From Pseudovibrio sp000156235 (GTDB lineage Bacteria > Pseudomonadota > Alphaproteobacteria > Rhizobiales > Stappiaceae): a DNA stretch of 64,000 nt. The notes beneath the pieces were generated by a model. That model searched no databases, was not told where the DNA came from, and saw nothing but the letters and a program-made list of their open reading frames with translations. How positions within the stretch are numbered: position 1 is the first letter of the stretch; each line of letters opens with the position of its first letter. Shown piece by piece: positions 23,843-33,340 of the stretch. A program made the position numbers and the translations under genes. The DNA is taken from positions 186,001 through 250,000 of the forward strand of contig NZ_DS996810.1 of assembly GCF_000156235.1 (NCBI RefSeq). Direction: 5' to 3'.

Positions 23843-26611
23843 ATGTCGTTTAATGAACTGAAATTCCAAGCATCATGGCGTGAGTATCAAGAGCGTGTTC
23901 TTGCTGAACTGGATACTCACCTGGATGATGATCATTTGCATGTTGTTGCTGCACCGGGATCAGGCAAAACTGTTCTTGGTTTAGAAGTTATGAGGCGGAT
24001 AGGGCAGCCTGCTATTATCCTTGCTCCAACAATAACAATCCGCAACCAATGGATAGACCGTCTGACATCCATGTTCTTGCCTGACGGTGTTGAGAAGCCA
24101 AGTTGGATTTCTAAGGATATCAGGAACCCTAGATTTCTGACTGTTATTACCTATCAAGCGCTTCACGCTGCATTTTCAAACCAAGACATTGATGAAGAGC
24201 TTCAGGATGTTGAAGACGAAGCAGATGATAAACCGCAGATCAAATGCTCCAAGTCTGTTGATATAAACGCTCTTCTTGCAGCACAAAACATTCAGGTTCT
24301 GGTGCTTGATGAAGCACATCATTTGCGGAATGAATGGTGGAAGGCGCTTATCAAGCTGAAAGGTACCTTATCTAAACCAAAGATAGTCTCGCTAACAGCT
24401 TCTCCTCCCTATGATGTGGACTACAGGGAATGGCAAAAATATGAGGAACTGTGCGGTCCAATCGATGCAGAAATCTCCGTTCCTGAACTGGTTAAGCGTG
24501 GTGATCTGTGCCCCCATCAGGATTATGTCTATTTTGCTCTGCCAACACAGAATGAAGCCCGCAAACTGTGGGAGTTCAAGCGAGGTATCTCCGAGTTTTA
24601 TCGGAAGCTTGTAACCAGCAAACGCTTTCTGGAAGCAATCTCTAAGCACCCCTGGGTGCGCGATACGGATCAATGTGTAGACGATATTCTGGAAGAACCG
24701 CAGTACTTCTCATCCATTATCATTTTCCTGAATGCGATCGGTTTTCCACCTCCTGATGCTGCCTTGCAGATTTTGGGTGCACAGAGTTCCAATATCCCTG
24801 AGTTCGATCATGTTTGGCTGGAAGTGTTGCTCACGAACGTTCTTTACACGCATGCCGATGACTTTTCAGAATACGAAGATCTGTTGGCCGGAATGCGCCG
24901 AGAACTGAAGAGCTTAGGTGCTATTGAGCGCAAGAAGATCAGGATCAGCAACACCAAGGAAATTAAGAAGCTGCTTGCCTCAAGTATGGGTAAGATGGAA
25001 GGCATAGAAAAGATCACACGAGCGGAAGCAACCAGTCTTGGGAATAATCTGCGATTGGTTATTCTGGCGGACTATATTCGGGCTGCTGAGCTTCCATCCA
25101 GCGCAGAAACTATTCGCCCGATTAAGAAAATCGGAGTTGTTCCGATTTTTGAGTACCTGCGGCGTGAGGGAATTTCCAAGATTAAGCTTGGTGTGTTGAC
25201 TGGATCCCTGATCATCATCCCGAAAAGTGCCGTCTCAATATTGGAGAGAGTGGCACAGGAAAGTCATATAGACCCCACACATATCCGGTTTTCTGAGTTG
25301 GCCCATGATACGGCTTTCGTTCAGGTGCATATCTCCGGCGAGCAGAAACAACGCATCGTCCACTTGATAACAGAGGTTTTTAACGCAGGTGGAATAACGA
25401 CGCTTGTGGGCACACAAGCCTTGCTAGGTGAGGGATGGGATGCACCCTCAGTTAATGCGCTCATACTTGCCAGCTTTGTCGGATCATTCATGCTCTCTAC
25501 TCAGATGAGAGGGCGAGCAATTCGTATTGATCCGAAACAACCAGACAAGACTGCAAATATCTGGCACCTTGCTTCAGTTGATCTGAAAAGTTTGAGGGAG
25601 CAGCTCAATCTGAGCGACGAAGATAAAGAAGCGTCCAAGCAATATGCTCCAGACCCGTTTGATGATCTGTCACAAGATCTGGGAGAAGACATAAATCTCT
25701 TAAAGAGACGATTTCGTGCCTTTGAAGGGGTGACTTACAGTGAGCCCCCGGTGATTGAAAATGGGGTACGGCGGCTCGATCTTGCGAAGGTAAAATGGCG
25801 CGCCGGTTCAGTCGATGAGCTTAATCAGCTAATGCTAAGTAGGGCGGCGGCGAGAGCATCCCTTCATGACAAATGGAAGGCAGCGCTTGTTGGGTCGAGT
25901 CCACGCCCTGAAATGCGTGAGAATGTAGTCACAAACTCTGGGCCTGAAGGCTTTATGCTTCTGAATACCCTAAGGTTTCTGCTGTTTTCAACGTTTTGGA
26001 TTGTTATATTCTTGATTGCTCAAATCTTGGCGGGGTATCGAGATGGGATGAGCTTGCCAGTGATGCTTATCGTAGGTGCATTACTATTAGCCTATTATAT
26101 TGGTCCTGAGCTTATGAAGGCTCTTCGCCTCACAGTTCGAAATGGAACAATTGAGAACTCTGTTGAGCAGGTAGGGCAGAGTGTGTTGGAGACCTTGAGG
26201 TTCATGGGCGTCGTGAGGACCAACCCCAAACACCTACGTTTTCAATCAGTTCAGAAAGGCTCAGGGATTGTATATTGTCGGCTGGAGGGAGCCACCACAT
26301 CGGAAACCCGCCAGTTTCTAGAGGCAATGCAGGAGGTTCTGGGCCCGTCAGATAATCCGCGCTATTTGCTTGTTCGCCCATCCAGACTTTTTGGCCTTTC
26401 CCGAACGGATTATCATCCAGTTCCCAAGCTGATCGGGCAATCAAAAAAGAATGCCGAGTATTTTGCGCAGAGGTGGGAGCACAACGTGGGTCGTTCGGAC
26501 CTTGTTTACACTCGCAGTTCTGAGGGACGCCATGTGCTTCTAAAAGCACGAATGAAATCCTTTGCTTCCGGCTTTCAAAAGAAAACAGATCGACGAAGTG
26601 TTTGGGAGTAG
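23843..26611 (+). CDS. SF2 DEAD/DEAH helicase with two transmembrane helices
   Basis: 922 residues. The N-terminal motor shows APGSGKT (about 38-44), a DEAH box (about 155-158), SLTASPP, and in the second RecA lobe GTQALLGEGWDAPS (about 521-535) and QMRGRAIR (about 553-560). An atypical insert of ~270 residues lies between the lobes. After the motor, two hydrophobic stretches (about 709-729 and 738-757) look like a membrane hairpin, followed by a ~150-residue C-terminal domain with LVYTRSSEGRHVLLKARMKSF. This domain order is unlike housekeeping helicases; function unknown. The start ATG at 23843 lacks a Shine-Dalgarno, and a TATAAT (23825-23830) lies 12 bases before it, so a near-leaderless transcript is possible. 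Confidence 0.85.
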   Translation: MSFNELKFQASWREYQERVLAELDTHLDDDHLHVVAAPGSGKTVLGLEVMRRIGQPAIILAPTITIRNQWIDRLTSMFLPDGVEKPSWISKDIRNPRFLTVITYQALHAAFSNQDIDEELQDVEDEADDKPQIKCSKSVDINALLAAQNIQVLVLDEAHHLRNEWWKALIKLKGTLSKPKIVSLTASPPYDVDYREWQKYEELCGPIDAEISVPELVKRGDLCPHQDYVYFALPTQNEARKLWEFKRGISEFYRKLVTSKRFLEAISKHPWVRDTDQCVDDILEEPQYFSSIIIFLNAIGFPPPDAALQILGAQSSNIPEFDHVWLEVLLTNVLYTHADDFSEYEDLLAGMRRELKSLGAIERKKIRISNTKEIKKLLASSMGKMEGIEKITRAEATSLGNNLRLVILADYIRAAELPSSAETIRPIKKIGVVPIFEYLRREGISKIKLGVLTGSLIIIPKSAVSILERVAQESHIDPTHIRFSELAHDTAFVQVHISGEQKQRIVHLITEVFNAGGITTLVGTQALLGEGWDAPSVNALILASFVGSFMLSTQMRGRAIRIDPKQPDKTANIWHLASVDLKSLREQLNLSDEDKEASKQYAPDPFDDLSQDLGEDINLLKRRFRAFEGVTYSEPPVIENGVRRLDLAKVKWRAGSVDELNQLMLSRAAARASLHDKWKAALVGSSPRPEMRENVVTNSGPEGFMLLNTLRFLLFSTFWIVIFLIAQILAGYRDGMSLPVMLIVGALLLAYYIGPELMKALRLTVRNGTIENSVEQVGQSVLETLRFMGVVRTNPKHLRFQSVQKGSGIVYCRLEGATTSETRQFLEAMQEVLGPSDNPRYLLVRPSRLFGLSRTDYHPVPKLIGQSKKNAEYFAQRWEHNVGRSDLVYTRSSEGRHVLLKARMKSFASGFQKKTDRRSVWE

Positions 26612-26647
26612 TTGCTCTTACTCCTCCGTCTTTTTCTTAGTTGTGGT

Positions 26648-28453
26648 TTAAGTGGGCACGACGGGAAGGAATTTGAACCTTATTGGTGCTTTGGTTGGGT
26701 CTGATTGAGTGTTGGTTTTGAGATTCTTCATGAGGTTTTTGGCTTTGCGTTCGGCTTGTTCTATCTCATTTGCATTCAGGTGATCTGCTGCTTCTTTTTG
26801 GACCTTGAGTGCAGGTTTACTGCCGTTCTCTGCTGCGATGTAAAACCAGATATAGGCACGTTCAATGTTTTGCTTAACTCCGCTGCCTTTGTAAAAAGCA
26901 AGACCGATACGATACTGGGCTTCTAAATAGCCCCGTTCTGCGGCATGCAAGACCCATTTTGCAGCTTCAACTTCGTCCTGTGGTACGCCCAGACCGATGG
27001 CGTAAACTCTCCCTAAGGCGAACTGTGCTTTGGCATGGTTTTGCGTTGCGGCGAGGTAATACCAGTTTGCAGCTTCAGTGTGGTTTTGCTCTACACCAAC
27101 TCCATCTTCGTAGGCTCTCCCGATCCGATATTGAGCCTCTGCATGGCCTTGATTAGCGGCGAGACGGACCCACCTTGCAGCTGTGGCTTCGTCCTGCTCT
27201 ACCCCTTGTCCAGTGGCATAAAGGAACCCGAGGTTATACTGTGCGTCTGGGTGGCCTTGCTTTGCGGCGAAGTGATACCACGCCGCGGCTTCTGCCAGGT
27301 CTTGGGATATTCCTGTCCCATTAGCGTACATAACTGCGAGGTTATACTGCGCATCAACCACCCCTTGCTCTGCCGCACGAATATACCACTTCAAAGCTTC
27401 ATTGTAGTCCTGGTCTACGCCCAGACCGATTTCGTATATGCGGCCTAGATTGAACTGAGCGTTGGCATGCCCTTGCTCTGCGGCCAGACGGAACTTTTCT
27501 GCAGCTTTGGGGTAGTTCTGCGAGGTTCCTATGCCGTTGGTGAAAGTGCGACCTAGGCTATAATGGAACCCGGCGAGGTGTTTCTCTGCAGCTTTACGAT
27601 AGTCCTTCGCGATATCGGCATAATGCTGCTTCAGATCTTCGCCAAGATTGGAAATTTGGTCCAGACTTCGGTGTGCACCCATATTCCCTTGTGAGGCTGC
27701 TAGAACGTACCATTCTTTGGCTTTTTCGTAATCTCGTGATACTCCTCTTCCGTCGGCATATATATGGCCCAGCTCAAGTTGGGCGTCAGCGTTTCCCTGT
27801 TTTGCTGCTTTGAGATACCATTTTTCAGCTTCCTGATAGTCTTGTTGGACACCTTGTCCATTAGCGTACATGTAGCCAAGTTCCAGCTGTGCTCCGCTAT
27901 GGCCATTTGATGCGGCGCGACGGTACCATTTTTCAGCTTCACTATAGTCTTTTGGTACACCTTTTCCGTCGTGAAACAGGAGTGCAAGTCTATATTGGGC
28001 CGAGGCATAACCTTGTTTGGCCTTATGCAAAGTCCACATCGTGACTTTGTCATCGCTTTGCGGTCCGATTAGTCCTTTATTGAAGAGGTACTCCAACTCA
28101 CTTAGCGCTTTTGGATGCCCTTTGTCAGCTGCGAGCTGATACCATTTTTCGGCTTCTTTGAAGCTTTGAGGGACGCCTCGTCCTTTGTGATACAAGTCGG
28201 CAAGGCGGTATTGAGCGCTGACGTGACCTTGCTCAGCGGCTAAGCGAAACCAATTTGCAGCCTTGGTATAGTCCTGAGGGACACCTTGTGCCTCTTCGTA
28301 GAGAATTCCAAGTTTGTATTGAGAATGAAAGTCACCTTGCTCGGCGGATGCCGAGATGGTTTTGAAGTCCTCTGCATAGGCCGGGAGAATGACTTGGCCG
28401 GGCAATAAGATGACCAAAGTTGCCAGAGCTAACTTCAACTGCCGCAATTGCAT
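26648..28453 (-). CDS. Secreted Sel1-repeat protein (about 14 repeats)
   Basis: 601 residues. A signal peptide (about 1-27, ending AYA) is followed by roughly 14 tandem 36-residue Sel1-like repeats with the pattern AEQG-xxAQ-xxLGxxYxxGxGVxQDYxxAxxWY. The third and seventh are degenerate. The C-terminal ~60 residues are a charged, non-repeat tail. Sel1 repeats fold into an alpha-solenoid used for protein-protein contacts, often at the envelope or in host interaction. The partner is unknown. Paralogous to the gene just upstream on the same strand. Confidence 0.9.
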   Translation of the reverse strand: MQLRQLKLALATLVILLPGQVILPAYAEDFKTISASAEQGDFHSQYKLGILYEEAQGVPQDYTKAANWFRLAAEQGHVSAQYRLADLYHKGRGVPQSFKEAEKWYQLAADKGHPKALSELEYLFNKGLIGPQSDDKVTMWTLHKAKQGYASAQYRLALLFHDGKGVPKDYSEAEKWYRRAASNGHSGAQLELGYMYANGQGVQQDYQEAEKWYLKAAKQGNADAQLELGHIYADGRGVSRDYEKAKEWYVLAASQGNMGAHRSLDQISNLGEDLKQHYADIAKDYRKAAEKHLAGFHYSLGRTFTNGIGTSQNYPKAAEKFRLAAEQGHANAQFNLGRIYEIGLGVDQDYNEALKWYIRAAEQGVVDAQYNLAVMYANGTGISQDLAEAAAWYHFAAKQGHPDAQYNLGFLYATGQGVEQDEATAARWVRLAANQGHAEAQYRIGRAYEDGVGVEQNHTEAANWYYLAATQNHAKAQFALGRVYAIGLGVPQDEVEAAKWVLHAAERGYLEAQYRIGLAFYKGSGVKQNIERAYIWFYIAAENGSKPALKVQKEAADHLNANEIEQAERKAKNLMKNLKTNTQSDPTKAPIRFKFLPVVPT

Positions 28454-28550
28454 ACTTCCCCCCGAATCTGCGTGGCTTAAACAATAGCAGAAATTACAAT
28501 TTTAAAATTTGATTATAGCTGCCGTTTCAGGGGGTAAGCGGAAAGTGCTA

Positions 28551-29510
28551 TTATCTATGACTAAGCGACGGCAGGCCTTGGCTTTTTGCGTACATCTGCT
28601 CAAGGAAAAACTTGGCCTCAGCGTCACCCTGCTGCGCTGCAAGTCTGAACCATTTGGCCGCAAGAGCGTAGTTTTGTTCTACGCCTTTTCCTGTGTAGTA
28701 GAGCCGTCCAAGATTGAACTGTGAATCAACAAAGCTTTGGTTCGCGGCAAGGCGGAACAAGTTTGCTGCCTCAGTATAGTCTTGTAGAACGCCATTTCCG
28801 CTGACATATAACGAGGCTAGATTGTGCTGAGCGATAGCCTGACCTCGTCCGGCTGCAAGCCGGTACCATTCTGCCGCTTTCTTGTAATCTTGCTGAACAC
28901 CTTTGCCTGTTTCGTATCTGTGCCCGAGAAACTGCTGAGCTTCAGCATCTCCTTGCTTTGCTGCAAATTGGTACCAAGCAGCCGCTTCTGTGTAATCCTG
29001 TGGTACGCCGACACCTTTGTCGTACATGCGTCCTAGGTTGAACTGAGAGCCAACCAAACTTTGCTCTGCAGCCAGAATGAAGAATTCTGCTGCTTTGGCG
29101 TAGTCTTGTGGCACTCCTTTTCCCGAAGAGTACATTACTGCGAGGTTATGCTGAGCTTCGGCAATGTTCTGTTTTGCTGCAAGTCGATACCATTTAAGAG
29201 CGTCGGTATAGTTTTGACGTACACCTCTTCCAACTTCGTACATTCGCCCAATGTTATATTGGGCCTCAGCATGGCCCTGCTTAGCTGAGCGGCGATACCA
29301 CTCAGCTGCTTCTGTGAGGTTTTGAGGGATGCCTAGTCCATTTCTGTATATCTGCCCCAAATTGAACTGTGCTACCGCATCACCTTGCTGGGCAGCTTCC
29401 ATTACGGTTTTAATATCAAAACCGTAAGTTGGATTAGATATGAAATACGACATGAGAAGCAGTAAAGCCTTAAGGCTCGTGTACTTGGACCGTGATGGAA
29501 CAGTTTTCAT
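28551..29510 (-). CDS. Secreted Sel1-repeat protein (seven to eight repeats)
   Basis: 319 residues from the ATG at 29510; an upstream in-frame start at 29573 lacks a ribosome site. A hydrophobic signal segment (LKALLLLMSYFISNPTYG) precedes seven full 36-residue Sel1 repeats and a partial eighth. Repeat sequences closely resemble those of the 601-residue neighbour 97 bp downstream, implying local duplication and repeat expansion. Probably a periplasmic or exported scaffold; no enzymatic motif is present. Confidence 0.9.
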   Translation of the reverse strand: MKTVPSRSKYTSLKALLLLMSYFISNPTYGFDIKTVMEAAQQGDAVAQFNLGQIYRNGLGIPQNLTEAAEWYRRSAKQGHAEAQYNIGRMYEVGRGVRQNYTDALKWYRLAAKQNIAEAQHNLAVMYSSGKGVPQDYAKAAEFFILAAEQSLVGSQFNLGRMYDKGVGVPQDYTEAAAWYQFAAKQGDAEAQQFLGHRYETGKGVQQDYKKAAEWYRLAAGRGQAIAQHNLASLYVSGNGVLQDYTEAANLFRLAANQSFVDSQFNLGRLYYTGKGVEQNYALAAKWFRLAAQQGDAEAKFFLEQMYAKSQGLPSLSHR

Positions 29511-29662
29511 CCGCAAACCTGCAAAACAAACACAGTAAATTATTGTTTCTACAATGAAACATTGTGACGACAATCACCAGGTAAAATTGCGCGCTCCGCC
29601 TAAAGTTAGGCAAAGTTCAACTTCTGAAAACTTTGAGAGCTACTTGCCTTTGCCGGCACTAT

Positions 29663-30514
29663 TCACTCCTCCGACTTCGCTGAGCTTCTCAGGATTACGT
29701 CTACCAGTGATGTTGGCAGGATGCGGCGGAGGAAGGCCATGATGTGGGTTGGGGTGGTGACGTAGTAGCGGGCCTTTGCAGTGGGAGCCTCGATGGCGTG
29801 GGTGAGTTTTTTGACTACGGCATCGGGTTGGAGCTTGAACTTTGTGGTGCCGCCTTTGGCGAGCATGGTGAGGCGGCGGTTGTAGCTTTCGCGGAAATGA
29901 GAGGCGTTTTTGGCGTCCTCGCCGATCTCCTTGAAGAACATTTTGACGGCGGTTTTGGAGAACTCGGATTGAATCGGACCCGGTTCGATCAAGGAAACCT
30001 GTATGCCTGAGCCATGTAGTTCCAGCCGTAGGGTGTCGGTGTAGCCTTCCAGAGCGAACTTGGTGGCGTTGTAGGCGCCGCGGTAGTCCATTGCGACGAG
30101 ACCAAGAATGGAAGAGCATTGTACGATGCGGCCATGGCCTTGTTTGCGCATCATCGGAATGACGAGGCGTGTCAGCTCGTGCCAGCCGAAGAAGTTGGTT
30201 TCAAACTGTCGGCGCAGGGCATCTGTTGGAAGATCCTCAACAGCGCCGGGAAGGCCGTAGGCGCCGTTGTTGAAGAGGGCATCCAGGCGGCCGCCTGTGA
30301 TTTCCAGAACTGACTCAACGGCGGACTGAATAGATTCGGTATCGCAATAATCCAAATGGAAGGCGTCAAAGCCTTCTGAGCGCAGGCGGTCTGCGTCCTC
30401 GGGTTTGCGACAGGTGGGAAAGACCTGCCATCCTCTGTCTCTCAAAATGTGCGCGGCGGCATAGCCAATGCCGGTGGAACATCCGGTGATGAGGATGGAG
30501 CGTTTGTCTTTCAC
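29663..30514 (-). CDS. Short-chain dehydrogenase/reductase
   Basis: 283-residue classical SDR. The cofactor motif TGCSTGIG is at 10-17; the usual NNAG appears as NNGAYG (82-87). Catalytic Ser134/135, Tyr148 and Lys152 (YNATK) are in place. The C-terminal ~80 residues, with a basic region and a hydrophobic stretch, are longer than the core fold. Arg35-Lys36 after the second strand suggest NADP(H) preference. The substrate is unknown. It lies 20 bp downstream of the UbiH-type monooxygenase gene, probably in the same operon. Confidence 0.9.
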   Translation of the reverse strand: MKDKRSILITGCSTGIGYAAAHILRDRGWQVFPTCRKPEDADRLRSEGFDAFHLDYCDTESIQSAVESVLEITGGRLDALFNNGAYGLPGAVEDLPTDALRRQFETNFFGWHELTRLVIPMMRKQGHGRIVQCSSILGLVAMDYRGAYNATKFALEGYTDTLRLELHGSGIQVSLIEPGPIQSEFSKTAVKMFFKEIGEDAKNASHFRESYNRRLTMLAKGGTTKFKLQPDAVVKKLTHAIEAPTAKARYYVTTPTHIMAFLRRILPTSLVDVILRSSAKSEE

Positions 30515-30534
30515 GTGTATGACCTAAAACAGGA

Positions 30535-31776
30535 TTAAAGCGGGTTGCCGAGGAGCAGTTTTGGGGAAGGGCCGGCCATGCCTGCTGCTTCGCCGATGAA
30601 GTGCTTTTTCAGGAATGGCATACGCTCAACAAGACCAAGGCCGAGATCGCGGACAGCGCGGACAGGATCGATGTTGTTGGAGAACAGTCGGTTCAGCACA
30701 TCGGTGGTCATGCCCATCTGCCAAGTGTCGAAGCGGCGCCAGCTCTGGTAGCGTTCCAGAATGTGTGCTGCACCGATATCGAGGCCGAGACGGTGGGCGT
30801 CTACGAGCACCTCTGAAAGGGCTGCAACGTCCTTGAAACCGAAGTTGAGGCCCTGTCCTGCAATTGGGTGGATGCCGTGGGCAGCGTCGCCTGCCAGAGC
30901 GAAGCGGTTGGTGACGAAGGAGCGGGCCAGCACGAGGTTGAGCGGGAAGGCCTGACGTGGGCCATCCAGTTTGATTTCACCCAGATGATGACCGAAACGG
31001 CGTTCCAGCTCGATCTCGAAGGTGAACTCATCGCCATTGACCAGACGGTTGGCTTCGTTGGTTTTTTCGGTCCAGACGATGGAAGAGCGGTTGCGCTTCA
31101 GTGGCAGGATTGCGAATGGGCCGGATGGCAGGAAGTGTTCTTCTGCGCGGCCATTGTGTGGGCGTTCATGCGCGACAGTGGTGACGATGCCGCTCTGGTT
31201 ATAGCTCCAGCGGTTGCAGTGGATACCTGCCAGGTCTCGGAGTTTGGAGCGCACGCCATCTGCTGCCACGATGAGGCGGGACTGGATGGTTTTGCCGCTA
31301 CCAAGCGTGATGTTGACGTGAGCCGGTTCGACGGCGAAGTCTTTGACGCTGTCTGGTGCGAAGATGTGAACACCAGCATCTGTGGCTGCATCATGCAATG
31401 CGCCGACCATGTGGTTGTTCTGCACCATGTGAGCGAAGGGTTCGCCTTCATCAACATCGCCTGCAAATGTCAGGAAGACAGGGCGCACGCTGTCGTGCAG
31501 CTTGCTGTCTGTGACGATCATTTCGGTGATTGGCTGGGCTTCGTCTTCCAGCTGGTACCAGATGCCGAGCTGATCGAGCATACGAACGGCGCCTGCCGCG
31601 ATGGCGGAGGAGCGTGGATCGTTCTCAATTGCTGAACGTGGGCGAAGGTCGACGAGGGCGACTTTCATGGAAGGTTCTGATTGCTTCAAAGCAAGTGCGA
31701 GCGAGAGGCCAACATAACCGCCGCCGCCAATGGTGACGTCATAAAGCTCTTCAGTGGCGGTTTGCTTCTTGCTCAT
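30535..31776 (-). CDS. UbiH/UbiF-family FAD-dependent monooxygenase
   Basis: 413 residues from the ATG at 31776 with AGGA nine bases upstream. Flavin hydroxylase motifs are present: N-terminal GGGGYVG (17-23), VAADGVRS in the middle, and ALAGDAAHGIHPIAGQGLNFG contacting FAD. The sequence fits the ubiquinone ring hydroxylases UbiH/UbiF/UbiL. Which ring position it modifies cannot be read from sequence alone. Divergent from tesB with a 127-bp gap. Confidence 0.9.
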   Translation of the reverse strand: MSKKQTATEELYDVTIGGGGYVGLSLALALKQSEPSMKVALVDLRPRSAIENDPRSSAIAAGAVRMLDQLGIWYQLEDEAQPITEMIVTDSKLHDSVRPVFLTFAGDVDEGEPFAHMVQNNHMVGALHDAATDAGVHIFAPDSVKDFAVEPAHVNITLGSGKTIQSRLIVAADGVRSKLRDLAGIHCNRWSYNQSGIVTTVAHERPHNGRAEEHFLPSGPFAILPLKRNRSSIVWTEKTNEANRLVNGDEFTFEIELERRFGHHLGEIKLDGPRQAFPLNLVLARSFVTNRFALAGDAAHGIHPIAGQGLNFGFKDVAALSEVLVDAHRLGLDIGAAHILERYQSWRRFDTWQMGMTTDVLNRLFSNNIDPVRAVRDLGLGLVERMPFLKKHFIGEAAGMAGPSPKLLLGNPL

Positions 31777-31903
31777 AGAACTGTTTCCTGTAATCGTTTG
31801 CCCGATAACCATTAGGTTAGCCCAATTGATCGTTGACACTATCGATATAGCGCCACACTACTCACATGCAATCGAAATCACTACAAAAATAGGTTTGTCT
31901 GCA

Positions 31904-32785
31904 ATGACGAAGGCTGTTGAAAATCTACTGGACCTTTTGGATCTGGAGAAATTAGAGGAAAATCTGTTTCGCGGGACAAGTCCACAAAGCGGCTGGCAGC
32001 GTGTATTTGGTGGACAGGTGATTGGTCAGGCCCTCGTTGCAGCCTCCCGTACGGTTGGCGCAGAGCGGCAGGCAAACTCGCTGCATGGGTATTTTCTGCG
32101 TCCGGGTGATCCGAAGGTGCCGATCATCTATGAAGTGGACCGTATTCGCGATGGTGGCAGCTTTACCACGCGGCGCGTTGTGGCGATCCAGCATGGCCAT
32201 GCGATCTTCTCCATGTCCGCTTCCTTCCAGCGCGTTGAGACGGGCATGGAGCATCAGATTGAGATGCCGGATGTGCCAATGCCGGAAGACCTGATGCCTA
32301 TCTCCGAAATCTCCGATGAGTTGATCTCCAAGGCGCCGGAGCCGGTTCAGAAATACTGGAAGCGGGAGCGCCCGATTGAGCTGCGTCCGTTGGATCTCGG
32401 GCAGTATTTCTCTCGCAAGAAGCAGGAGCCGGTGCAGCATGTTTGGGTACGTGCGGCCTCCAAGCTGCCGGATGATCCACGTATTCACCAGTGCGTGCTG
32501 GCGTATGCTTCGGATATGACGCTGTTGGATACGGCCCTGTTCCCGCATGGCATCAACGTGTTTGTGCCAAATCTGCAGGTGGCGAGTTTGGACCATGCCA
32601 TGTGGTTCCACAGCGATTTCCGCTTTGATGAGTGGCTGCTTTACACGCAGGATAGCCCACGCTCAGCTGGTGGCCGTGGTTTCAGCCGTGGCAGCCTTTA
32701 TACGCGGGATGGCGTTCTGGTGGCTTCTGCCGTTCAGGAAGGCCTGATGCGGATGAGGGATCGTCCGGTGCCGGGTAAGGGGTAA
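31904..32785 (+). CDS. tesB: Acyl-CoA thioesterase II
   Basis: Hydrolyses medium and long-chain acyl-CoAs. The double-hotdog protein of 293 residues starts at MTKAVENLLDLLDLEKLEENLFRG. Conserved parts are VFGGQVIGQAL, SLHGYFLRPGDP, DRIRDGGSFTTRRV, LAYASDMTLLDTAL, the LDHAMWFH segment with the catalytic-type Asp, and a C-terminal GRGFSRGSLYTRDG. The 50 in-frame codons upstream belong to the divergent promoter region. Confidence 0.95.
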   Translation: MTKAVENLLDLLDLEKLEENLFRGTSPQSGWQRVFGGQVIGQALVAASRTVGAERQANSLHGYFLRPGDPKVPIIYEVDRIRDGGSFTTRRVVAIQHGHAIFSMSASFQRVETGMEHQIEMPDVPMPEDLMPISEISDELISKAPEPVQKYWKRERPIELRPLDLGQYFSRKKQEPVQHVWVRAASKLPDDPRIHQCVLAYASDMTLLDTALFPHGINVFVPNLQVASLDHAMWFHSDFRFDEWLLYTQDSPRSAGGRGFSRGSLYTRDGVLVASAVQEGLMRMRDRPVPGKG

Positions 32786-32873
32786 GATCAAAGATATTGC
32801 TCGGTGCAAAGGCTATTCTGAGGTTGCAGCAATCTGTTTGTTTCTTTGATTTTCAAGATAACGGGGTGTGAGC

Positions 32874-33254
32874 ATGTTTAAGCCCAATAGCGTTATTCTC
32901 TATGTCGATGACGTTGAGAAAAGCACCGAGTTTTATACGGACGTCCTGCAAAGTGGCCCGATTGAGAGGTTTCAGGAGTTTTCTCTGTTCTCTTTGGGAG
33001 AGGATGTCACTCTCGGGCTACAATCCGCGGAAGGGATTGATCCGAAACCTCAACCATCCTTTGGAGGGTTTGAGCTTTCGCTGAGTGATGTGAGCCGGGA
33101 AGAGGTAGATCAGGTTTATGCCCTTTGGAAAGAGAAGGGCATTCCTATCCTCATGGAACCTGTCGATCTGGATTTTGGCTACACGTTTGTTGCAACCGAT
33201 CCTGATGGGCATCGGTTGCGGGTCTGCGCGACTGATACGACAAACGTGAGTTAG
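32874..33254 (+). CDS. VOC (glyoxalase/bleomycin-resistance-like) family protein
   Basis: 126 residues with one pair of beta-alpha-beta-beta-beta motifs: ILYVDDVEKSTEFYTDVL at the N-terminus and ATDPDGHRLRVC at the C-terminus. Such proteins dimerise to make a metal or ligand site; members include glyoxalases, dioxygenases and drug-binding proteins. No specific activity can be assigned. The ATG at 32874 has GGGG seven bases upstream; a GTG two codons earlier is possible. Confidence 0.82.
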   Translation: MFKPNSVILYVDDVEKSTEFYTDVLQSGPIERFQEFSLFSLGEDVTLGLQSAEGIDPKPQPSFGGFELSLSDVSREEVDQVYALWKEKGIPILMEPVDLDFGYTFVATDPDGHRLRVCATDTTNVS

Positions 33255-33340
33255 TATCTCTAACCGAAAAGCGATGTCTGCCTTTTGGCAATATGCGATA
33301 GAGCCTGCTTCAGAGAATTTGAGGCAAGCTCTTCAGCTCT

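Noticed and set aside
26648..29510. Repeated 108-bp periodicity considered as a CRISPR or satellite array
   Set aside because: The periodicity is in-frame coding for 36-residue Sel1 repeats, with diverged sequence and no spacers.
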